In this document: positions 7,757 through 15,047 of the stretch, in pieces | Layout: the number at the start of each line of letters is the position of its first letter | How positions within the stretch are numbered: position 1 is the stretch's first letter | Assembly: GCA_902760345.1 (NCBI GenBank) | Contig: CACWFY010000008.1 | Span: 1-64,000, forward strand | DNA: 64,000 nucleotides | DNA from: an uncultured Bacteroidales bacterium | GTDB lineage: Bacteria; Bacteroidota; Bacteroidia; Bacteroidales; Bacteroidaceae | Direction of reading: 5' to 3' | Notes under the pieces: generated by a model | The model's database searches: none | What the model was told of the DNA's origin: nothing | What the model saw: only the letters and a program-made list of their open reading frames with translations | Program-made: the position numbers and the translations under genes

Positions 7757-10567
7757 TTTCTTTTGGCTGCGTTAGGGGCTTCCCTAATGTCAGCAGCCCA
7801 AACATCGGTAGAGACCCAACGACAGTATCTGAGTGGTCACGGTTGTGACGACATGGTGGAGTGGGACTTCTTTTGCACTGATGGACGCAACGCAGGCAAG
7901 TGGACGAAGATAGGCGTACCCTCATGTTGGGAACTGCAAGGCTTCGGCACCTACCAGTATGGTATGCGTTTCTACGGAAAGGCCACGCCAGAGGGTATTG
8001 CCGATGAACAGGGCAAGTACAAGACGGAGTTTACGCTTCCCCAAGAGTGGGCAGGACGACAGATTCTGCTGGTGTTCGAAGCAGCCTTCACAGAGATTCG
8101 CGTCCAGATTAACGGACGCAAGGCTGGCAACGGCACCTATCAGGGTGGCTTTACGCGACATACTATCGACGTCTCCGATCGTGTGTTCTTTGGCAAGAAG
8201 AAAAACCGCTTAGAGGTGGAAGTGCTGAAAGAGAGTACCATTCCGCAGGTGAACCTTGCCGAGCGCCGTGCCGACTACTGGAATTTTGGCGGCATCTGGC
8301 GCCCCGTATTTATCGTCTCAAAGCCAGCACAAAACATCCAACGAGTAGCTATTGACGCAAAGGCCGACGGCCACTTCATGGCTGATGTATTCCTGAATCG
8401 AGCTGTGCCCAATAGTTCCGTAAGCGTCGACATCATCGACGCCAAAGGGAAGAAGGTGGCACAAAGTCCTGCCTTCCCCATTGTCAGCGACCAAGTCAAG
8501 GCCGACTTCAATGCGAAGGGCATCAAGACGTGGAACGCAGAGCAGCCCAATCTCTACACGGCTGTCTTTACGTTGAAAAACGCTGAGGGAAAGACTCTCC
8601 ATATAGAGCGCCAAAAGTTTGGTTTCCGCACCATCGAATATCGCCACACCTATGCCGGCGACAAGGAAGACGGCGTATTTATCAATGGACAGAAAGTTAT
8701 CTTCAAGGGTGCCAACCGCCACTCGTTCCGTCCAGAGACAGGCCGCACACTCTCAAAGCAGAAGAACATCGAGGACGTGCTACTCATCAAGAGTATGAAC
8801 ATGAATGCCGTACGCCTCAGCCACTACCCTGCCGACCCAGAGTTTCTGGAGGCCTGCGACTCGTTGGGACTCTATGTAGAGTGCGAACAGCCAGGCTGGC
8901 ATTGGGGCCACGAGACCATCGTCGGATCGCAAATCGTGGAAGAGATGGTGACGCGCGACGTCAACCACCCCTCAATCATCTTCTGGAGCAATGGCAACGA
9001 GGGCGGCTTCAATTACGAACTGGAGCCCGTGTTTGCGAAGTTCGACCCCCAGCAGCGCGTCGTGCTCTATCCTTGGGCCAATCGCAACGGTTTCGAGACG
9101 AAGCACTATCGTTCGTGGGGCGAGACAGCAGACTATATGCGCCAGAAAGAGATTTTCATGCCTACGGAGTTCCTGCATGGACTGTATGACGGAGGACATG
9201 GTGCTGGTTTGAAGGACTATTGGAAGCTGATGATGAGCAATCCCCGTTGTGCCGGCGGATTCCTTTGGGACTTGATGGACCAAGGTGTGGTGCGTACAGA
9301 TATGGGGAATATTGTCGACTGCATGGGCAACTTCGGTGCCGACGGCATCGTGGGACCTCACATGGAGAAGGAAGGCTCGTTCTATACCATCCGCGAGGTG
9401 TGGAGCCCTGTGCAGGTGTTGTATTTCGACAGCGGTGCCTTCACCATTCAAAACTGCTACAACTTCATCAACCTAAAGGACTGTCAGTTCAGCTATAGAC
9501 TGCTCAAGATGCCTGCCTACGGAGAAACGGACGTCAAGGTCATCAAGGAGGTGAAACTCCCTTCGCCTGATGCTGCACCAGGTGAGCGCGCCCAACTGAA
9601 AATCGAAAGGACAGATGCTGATGTGATAGAGCTGAAAGCTATCGATCCGTATGGAAAGGAGATATTCACGTGGAGCCGTAAGCACATGACAAGGGCTGGT
9701 AACTTCCACAAGCCCACGCTGCGCAAGAACACGCAACAGTACTCGTATACCGAGGACGGCGAGCAGCTGCTGGTTCAGCATGGCACGCGTCAATACACCT
9801 TCTCCAAGAAGACAGGTATGCTGATGGGGGTCAGCGCGAATGGCAAGAAGTTGTCGTTTGGCAATGGACCTCGCTTTGTGGCTGCCAAGCGTGCCGACCG
9901 TTCGCAGGACGGCTTTTACAATCACGACGATAAGGAAGCCTTTCAGAAGAAGACGGAATATACTGAGTATGCCGACCAAGGCGCCTTCGCAGGCTTTACC
10001 CTGAGCGACAGCACACTGGTGGCCAACTATCAGCATGGCTCCATTGAAAAGGTGACCTGGCGCTTCCTCGCTGATGGCGGTGCCTATATGAACGTCGACT
10101 ATTACTTCAACGGTGTCGTCGACCTGATGGGTATCTGCTTCGACTATCCTGAGCAGTTCGTCAAGAGCAAGCAATGGGTGGGCAAGGGCCCTTATCGCGT
10201 TTGGCAAAACCGTCAGGAGGGTCCACAGTATGGTCTGTGGCAAAACGACTACAACGACCCCATTCCTGGCGAGTCGTTCGAATATCCTGAGTTCAAGGGC
10301 TACTTCTCCAACGTCTCGTGGATGAAGTTGAATACAACGGAAGGTCAGGTGGACATTGAAGGTCTCAACTTGAAGATAGGTATTTATACGCCACGTGATG
10401 GTCGCGACCACCTGCTCTACACCCTGCCAGAGACAGGCATCTCTATCCTCAAAGCCATCCCTGCTGTTCGCAACAAGGTGAACACCACCGACCTCAACGG
10501 TCCTTCTGCGCAACCCTATTGGAGCAAAGGCAAGGGCAGCATCAACGCCATCTTAAGATTTGAATAG
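7745..10567 (+). CDS. GH2 family beta-glycosidase (beta-galactosidase-like, large)
   Basis: 940 residues beginning with signal peptide MRRIFLLAALGASLMSAAQ, which fixes the start at 7745. Order: N-terminal jelly-roll sugar-binding domain (YYxF-type platform, about 40-200), immunoglobulin-like domain (about 205-300), TIM barrel (about 300-600), then further beta domains to the end, a layout seen in long beta-galactosidase-like GH2 proteins. The acid/base is Glu419 in SNGNEGG and the nucleophile is Glu475 in PTEFLHG. GH2 includes beta-galactosidases, beta-glucuronidases, beta-mannosidases and arabinosidases, so the substrate is open. It follows GH97 after 57 bp that hold a strong inverted repeat, the only large gap in this operon. 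Confidence 0.87.
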   Translation: MRRIFLLAALGASLMSAAQTSVETQRQYLSGHGCDDMVEWDFFCTDGRNAGKWTKIGVPSCWELQGFGTYQYGMRFYGKATPEGIADEQGKYKTEFTLPQEWAGRQILLVFEAAFTEIRVQINGRKAGNGTYQGGFTRHTIDVSDRVFFGKKKNRLEVEVLKESTIPQVNLAERRADYWNFGGIWRPVFIVSKPAQNIQRVAIDAKADGHFMADVFLNRAVPNSSVSVDIIDAKGKKVAQSPAFPIVSDQVKADFNAKGIKTWNAEQPNLYTAVFTLKNAEGKTLHIERQKFGFRTIEYRHTYAGDKEDGVFINGQKVIFKGANRHSFRPETGRTLSKQKNIEDVLLIKSMNMNAVRLSHYPADPEFLEACDSLGLYVECEQPGWHWGHETIVGSQIVEEMVTRDVNHPSIIFWSNGNEGGFNYELEPVFAKFDPQQRVVLYPWANRNGFETKHYRSWGETADYMRQKEIFMPTEFLHGLYDGGHGAGLKDYWKLMMSNPRCAGGFLWDLMDQGVVRTDMGNIVDCMGNFGADGIVGPHMEKEGSFYTIREVWSPVQVLYFDSGAFTIQNCYNFINLKDCQFSYRLLKMPAYGETDVKVIKEVKLPSPDAAPGERAQLKIERTDADVIELKAIDPYGKEIFTWSRKHMTRAGNFHKPTLRKNTQQYSYTEDGEQLLVQHGTRQYTFSKKTGMLMGVSANGKKLSFGNGPRFVAAKRADRSQDGFYNHDDKEAFQKKTEYTEYADQGAFAGFTLSDSTLVANYQHGSIEKVTWRFLADGGAYMNVDYYFNGVVDLMGICFDYPEQFVKSKQWVGKGPYRVWQNRQEGPQYGLWQNDYNDPIPGESFEYPEFKGYFSNVSWMKLNTTEGQVDIEGLNLKIGIYTPRDGRDHLLYTLPETGISILKAIPAVRNKVNTTDLNGPSAQPYWSKGKGSINAILRFE

Positions 10568-10568
10568 T

Positions 10569-13500
10569 ATGAAGCGCCTTCTCCTTTCATTTATCATTTG
10601 TCACTTATCCTTTAGTGTCAGCCACGCTGACACGCAGAAGCCCTGGACCTTCTGGTATTGGATGTATGGTGCAGTATCAGAGGCTGGCATTCGTGCTGAC
10701 CTGCAGGGAATGAAGGACGTAGGGCTGGGCGGCTGTTATCTGATGCCTATTCGTGGTGCGGCAGAGCGTCCTGAATACGAAGGCAGGGCTGATGCGCTGA
10801 GTGAGAATTTCTGGAGGATGGTGGATTGTGCGCTGGTACAAGCTGATTCGCTCGGCTTGGACATGGGTATTCATGTCTGCGACGGCTTTGCGCTGGCTGG
10901 TGGACCATGGATTAAGGCTGAAGAATCCATGCAGAAGATTGTCTTCTGCGACACGGTTGTGAGCGGTGGACATCATCGTTTCCTGATGCAGAAGCCTCAG
11001 CACTACGAAGACTACTACAAGGATATTGCTGTCTATGCAATACCCGTCAGCAGTCCCTCGGCCACTCATCAAAAGAAGATGACCTATTCTCCCAACGTCA
11101 CCATCAATGCCAAGGGAGTCTACTGTGCCGATGACCCCTGCTGGCTACAATACGAGTTCAACGAACCTACGCTGGTACGGAATGTGGAGATAGAACCCTC
11201 GGGCACTAATATTCAATGCCAGCGACTGCTCGTGAAGGCTTCAAACGACGGTGTCGTCTTCTATCCGGTTAAGCAGCTCACTCCTCCTCGTCAGGGATGG
11301 CAGAACACGGGCTTCAACACCACCTTCTCTATTCCTCCCACACGTGCCAAGTATTTCCGTTTCGAGTGGACCCCTGAGGGGACTGAGCCTGGTGCAGAGG
11401 ATTTGGATGCCGCCAAGTGGAAGCCCGTGCTACGACTGAAGGACATCAAGTTGGGCTGTCTCCCCATTATTGACAACTGGGAGGGTAAGGCCGGATATGT
11501 ATGGCGCAAAGCTCCTGACACCCCTAAGGAAGACCTGAGCACAGACGACTATTTGCACCCGCAAGATATCGTCGTCACCCAGATGAAGGGCGACATGCTT
11601 GTGTGCGACTTGCCCAAGGGCCAGTGGCGCATTCTGCGCATGGGGCACACCTCTACGGGTCATACCAACGCTACGGCAGGTGGCGCCAAGGGATTAGAGT
11701 GCGACAAGTTCTCACGCAAGGCTGTCGCAAAACAGATTGATTCGTGGTTCGGCCTCTTTATGCAGCGCCCCAGCCACCGCGCCATCAAATATATGCACGT
11801 CGACTCGTGGGAGTGTGGCTCGCAGAACTGGAGCACTACATTTGCACAGGAATTCCAACGTCGTCGTGGCTACGACATTCTACCCCTCTTGCCTATCTAT
11901 GCCGGAGTACCGATGGTAGGAGGCGAGGAGGTGCTACGCGACATCCGAAAGACCATCAACGAACTGGTCAACGAAGTCTTCTTTACCACAGCCGCTCAGA
12001 AAGCGCGCGAATATGGCGTGCTGCTCTCATCAGAGAGCGTAGCGCCCACCATGATGTCTGACGGTATCGAACACTATAAATATGTAGACGTGCCGATGGG
12101 TGAATTCTGGCTCAACTCGCCTACTCACGACAAGCCCAACGACATGCTGGATGCCATCAGCGGCGCTCACGTCTATGGCAAAACCATCGTACAGGCCGAA
12201 GGCTTTACAGAGGTGCGTGGCGTATGGGACGAGACGCCGGCAATGGTCAAGCCCCTACTCGACCGCAACTTCTGCTTAGGCATGAACCGCTTGTTCTTCC
12301 ACGTCAACACGCATAACCCCTGGCTCGACAAGAAACCAGGAATGACGCTCGACGGCATTGGCCTTTTCTTCCAGCGCGACCAGACCTGGTATCCAGAGGC
12401 CAAGGCGTTTGTCGACTATATCACTCGTTGTCAGACGCTATTGCAACAAGGTAAGCCCGTCGTGGATATTGCCGTCTATACGGGCGAAGAAGTTCCCTCG
12501 CGTGCTTTGACGCCAGACAAGGTGGTGCCCATGTTGCCAGGCTTGTTTGGTGCAGAGCGCGTAACTGCCGAGCAGAAACGGTTGGCCAATGTTGGTCAAC
12601 CTATGGAGGAGTCGCCCGTTGGCGTGCGCCATTCTGCCGGCATCCTCGACATGAAGGACTGGATCAACCCACTTCATGGCTACCAATACGACTCGATGAA
12701 CAAAGATGCCCTCTTGACGCAACCTTTTAATTATAAGGTATTGGTGATTCCTACCAATGTGTTGATTTCGAAAGAGGCCAAAGAGAAGATTGACCAACTG
12801 CGCCAGCAGGGCGTACTCATCATCGACCAGCCCTACCACAAAGCCGTTTTCGAACAGATAGCCCCTGATGCCGTCCTGCCTGAAGGCATCGCCTACGCCC
12901 ATCGTGCTGGTGACGGCTACGACATCTACTTCCTTTCGAACCAGACAAACCAGCAGCAGACGTTTGCGCCCACGTTCCGTCAAGGTAACGGGAAAGCAGT
13001 GGTTTACAACCCCCTGACGGACATTTCGCACGACTATCAAGGTGTTCTTACCTTGCCTGCTTATGGTTCGTTGTTTCTTTGCTACGACTTGATAAAGAGT
13101 TCCCCTAGCGGGAACTGGCAGTTCCCTAGGGGAGAACTAACAGTTCCCTCAGGGGGAACTGAGGTAAAAGTATGGGATATAACCTTCCGCGAGGCAAACC
13201 TGACGCTGAAGAAGCAGCAGCTCTTCGACTGGAGTCAGCACGCAGACGACCACATTCGTTACTTCAGCGGACATGCGCGCTATACGACGACGTGGAAACT
13301 GAAGAAGGACGAGGTACCACAAGGTCGTGCCTGGCTCTCGTTCCCCAACGTGAAGGACATTGCCCACGTCTGGATCAACGGCAAGGATTGCGGCATTGCC
13401 TGGACGGCACCCTATGAGGTGGAGATAACAGGTGCGCTGAAGAAAGGCAAGAACAAGATAGAAATCGAGGTGGTCAACACGTGGCACAACGCCCTGCGTG

Positions 13501-13622
13501 GCCTCGACGCTGGCAAGGCACCCTACGACGGCATCTGGACCAACGCCAAGTATCGCACGAAAGGGGATGGACTACTGCCTGCCGGACTATTAGCAGAACC
13601 AATGATCTTAAAAGAACAATAA
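10569..13622 (+). CDS. GH106-type alpha-L-rhamnosidase family protein
   Basis: 1017 residues from ATG 10569, one base after the GH2 stop; this start gives signal peptide MKRLLLSFIICHLSFSVSHA. The opening PWTFWYWMYGAVSEAGIRAD and the TIM-barrel motifs are typical of GH106-like proteins; a C-terminal beta-sandwich follows (VWINGKDCGIAWTAPYEVEI near residue 935). Candidate catalytic glutamates are Glu415 in HVDSWECG and Glu544 in QAEGFTE, 129 residues apart, close to the spacing in characterised GH106. The family removes alpha-L-rhamnose. Two repeats have entered the frame: a heptamer array in the signal peptide and three 22-bp palindromic units at 13099-13159 before the C-terminal domain. Substrate could differ from rhamnose. 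Confidence 0.78.
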   Translation: MKRLLLSFIICHLSFSVSHADTQKPWTFWYWMYGAVSEAGIRADLQGMKDVGLGGCYLMPIRGAAERPEYEGRADALSENFWRMVDCALVQADSLGLDMGIHVCDGFALAGGPWIKAEESMQKIVFCDTVVSGGHHRFLMQKPQHYEDYYKDIAVYAIPVSSPSATHQKKMTYSPNVTINAKGVYCADDPCWLQYEFNEPTLVRNVEIEPSGTNIQCQRLLVKASNDGVVFYPVKQLTPPRQGWQNTGFNTTFSIPPTRAKYFRFEWTPEGTEPGAEDLDAAKWKPVLRLKDIKLGCLPIIDNWEGKAGYVWRKAPDTPKEDLSTDDYLHPQDIVVTQMKGDMLVCDLPKGQWRILRMGHTSTGHTNATAGGAKGLECDKFSRKAVAKQIDSWFGLFMQRPSHRAIKYMHVDSWECGSQNWSTTFAQEFQRRRGYDILPLLPIYAGVPMVGGEEVLRDIRKTINELVNEVFFTTAAQKAREYGVLLSSESVAPTMMSDGIEHYKYVDVPMGEFWLNSPTHDKPNDMLDAISGAHVYGKTIVQAEGFTEVRGVWDETPAMVKPLLDRNFCLGMNRLFFHVNTHNPWLDKKPGMTLDGIGLFFQRDQTWYPEAKAFVDYITRCQTLLQQGKPVVDIAVYTGEEVPSRALTPDKVVPMLPGLFGAERVTAEQKRLANVGQPMEESPVGVRHSAGILDMKDWINPLHGYQYDSMNKDALLTQPFNYKVLVIPTNVLISKEAKEKIDQLRQQGVLIIDQPYHKAVFEQIAPDAVLPEGIAYAHRAGDGYDIYFLSNQTNQQQTFAPTFRQGNGKAVVYNPLTDISHDYQGVLTLPAYGSLFLCYDLIKSSPSGNWQFPRGELTVPSGGTEVKVWDITFREANLTLKKQQLFDWSQHADDHIRYFSGHARYTTTWKLKKDEVPQGRAWLSFPNVKDIAHVWINGKDCGIAWTAPYEVEITGALKKGKNKIEIEVVNTWHNALRGLDAGKAPYDGIWTNAKYRTKGDGLLPAGLLAEPMILKEQ
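10585..10619 (+). repeat. Heptanucleotide array inside the GH106 signal-peptide codons
   Basis: Five adjoining 7-nt units: TTTCATT, TATCATT, TGTCACT, TATCCTT, TAGTGTC. They encode most of the hydrophobic core (SFIICHLSFSVS) of the signal peptide. Similar T/A-rich heptamers are found in gene junctions elsewhere in the window. Confidence 0.55.
13099..13159. repeat. Three 22-bp palindromic units inside the GH106 gene
   Basis: Units start at 13099, 13121 and 13143, exactly 22 bp apart. Each is GTTCCC-N5-GGGAAC (copies 1 and 3 perfect; copy 2 has GAGAAC) followed by a 5-nt linker (TGGCA, TAACA, TGAGG). Because 22 is not a multiple of 3, the copies are read in three different frames and encode a 22-residue linker. 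The same unit plan recurs at 28576-28670. Confidence 0.8.
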
Positions 13623-13623
13623 T

Positions 13624-15024
13624 ATGAGAAAGCTATTGTGCGCCATCTGTGCGCTGATTGGAATAACGGCAAGTGGCAAGGTGAAGCTACCAGCATTCTT
13701 TGCCGATAATATGGTGCTGCAACAACAGTCAGAATGTAACCTCTGGGGATGGGCAGAACCTGGTACACGGGTTTGCATTACCACCTCGTGGGATAAGAAA
13801 GGCCATAACGTAATGGCCAACAAGTACGGACTCTTTAGTTTAAAGGTAAAAACCCCTGAGGCCGGAGGCCCTTACTTTATCGGCTTCAAGGACAAAGACC
13901 ACGTTCTAATTAACAACGTGATGATTGGCGAGGTGTGGATATGCGCTGGACAGTCGAACATGGAGATGCAGATGAAGGGCTTCAAGCAACAGCCCGTCGA
14001 AGGCACTACAGAGGAGCTGTTGAATTGCAAAGACTCGCAACTAAGACTGTTTACTGTCAAGCGCCACGTGTCGCTGACGCCTGAGCAAGACGTCACAGGA
14101 CAATGGAGCGAGGCCAACAGCGCCAGCGTGCGCGACTTCTCGGCAACAGCCTACTACTTTGGCAAGGCCCTGCGCGCCACACTCGATGTGCCTGTAGGCC
14201 TCATCGTGACGGCATGGGGTGGTTCGGCCTGCGAGGCATGGATGGCTCCCGACTGGTTGAAAGCGTTCCCCAAGGTTAACCAGCATGTGACGGAAGAGGA
14301 CATGAAACAGCTCCAGCAGCGTTGTCCTACGGCACTTTACTTTGGACAACTCAAACCCCTCGTTGGCTACACCATGCGTGGCGCCATCTGGTATCAGGGC
14401 GAGGACAATGTACCTCGCTACGACTACTACGCTCCGCTGTTGAAGACAATGGTCGAGGGGTGGCGCAAGGAGTGGAAACAGGGCGACTTCCCCTTCTACT
14501 ACTGTCAGATAGCACCCTACGACTACAGCCTCATCGAGTGGAAAGACAGCCAGTATCTGCGCGAACAACAGGCAAAAGCAGAAACGATGATATCGAATGC
14601 CCGCATGGCTGTGCTGATGGATGCTGGTTTGGAGTATGGTATCCATCCCAGAAAGAAGCGTCAGGCTGGTGAGCGACTGGCCATCCTGGCTCTCGCCAAC
14701 ACCTACGAACAGAAGGGTTTGCCCGATTTCGCTACGTATAAGGAGGTGACCTTCCAAAACGATACGGCCGTTGTCTCGTTCGACAGAAGCAAGGAGTGGG
14801 TCTACTTCGAACACGGCACGACCTCCCCCAACTTTGAGGTAGCAGGACAGGACAAGGTCTTTAAGCCTGCCACGAAGGTGTGGGTCAGTCGCAATCGCGT
14901 CTACGTGGTGTGCGACGAAGTGAAGAAGCCTATGGCTGTGCGCTATGCTTTCAAGGACTGGGTGGATGGTGACCTCATGCACGACGGCCTGCCCGTGTCT
15001 TCATTTAGAACAGATAATTGGTAA
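13624..15024 (+). CDS. Sialate O-acetylesterase/CE20-type SGNH carbohydrate esterase
   Basis: 466 residues starting 1 bp after the GH106 stop, signal peptide MRKLLCAICALIGITASG. A short N-terminal beta domain (about 20-95) precedes an SGNH-hydrolase core. Block I is WICAGQSNMEM with the nucleophile Ser111; the C-terminal block is DAGLEYGIHPRKK with Asp333 and His341 as probable triad members. A WYQGEDN motif sits between them. This family (annotated as sialate O-acetylesterase) includes acetyl-xylan esterases found with xylanases, so deacetylation of xylan oligosaccharides is the likely job here. It lacks the jelly-roll insert seen in the related protein at 38720-40657. Probably periplasmic. 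Confidence 0.83.
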   Translation: MRKLLCAICALIGITASGKVKLPAFFADNMVLQQQSECNLWGWAEPGTRVCITTSWDKKGHNVMANKYGLFSLKVKTPEAGGPYFIGFKDKDHVLINNVMIGEVWICAGQSNMEMQMKGFKQQPVEGTTEELLNCKDSQLRLFTVKRHVSLTPEQDVTGQWSEANSASVRDFSATAYYFGKALRATLDVPVGLIVTAWGGSACEAWMAPDWLKAFPKVNQHVTEEDMKQLQQRCPTALYFGQLKPLVGYTMRGAIWYQGEDNVPRYDYYAPLLKTMVEGWRKEWKQGDFPFYYCQIAPYDYSLIEWKDSQYLREQQAKAETMISNARMAVLMDAGLEYGIHPRKKRQAGERLAILALANTYEQKGLPDFATYKEVTFQNDTAVVSFDRSKEWVYFEHGTTSPNFEVAGQDKVFKPATKVWVSRNRVYVVCDEVKKPMAVRYAFKDWVDGDLMHDGLPVSSFRTDNW

Positions 15025-15047
15025 TATGATGAGAAAGATAATTGGTA
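15012..15047 (+). repeat. 12-nt direct repeat across the esterase/GH2 junction
   Basis: AGATAATTGGTA occurs at 15012-15023 (last codons and stop of the esterase) and again at 15036-15047 (codons of the GH2 signal peptide), 24 bp apart. It looks like a small tandem duplication that helped make the junction. Confidence 0.6.

Noticed and set aside
9473..10513. A 346-codon minus-strand frame opposite the GH2 gene, and similar long minus-strand frames at 14041-14982 and 12438-13040
   Set aside because: All are shadows of glycosidase genes; no signal, promoter or recognisable domain.
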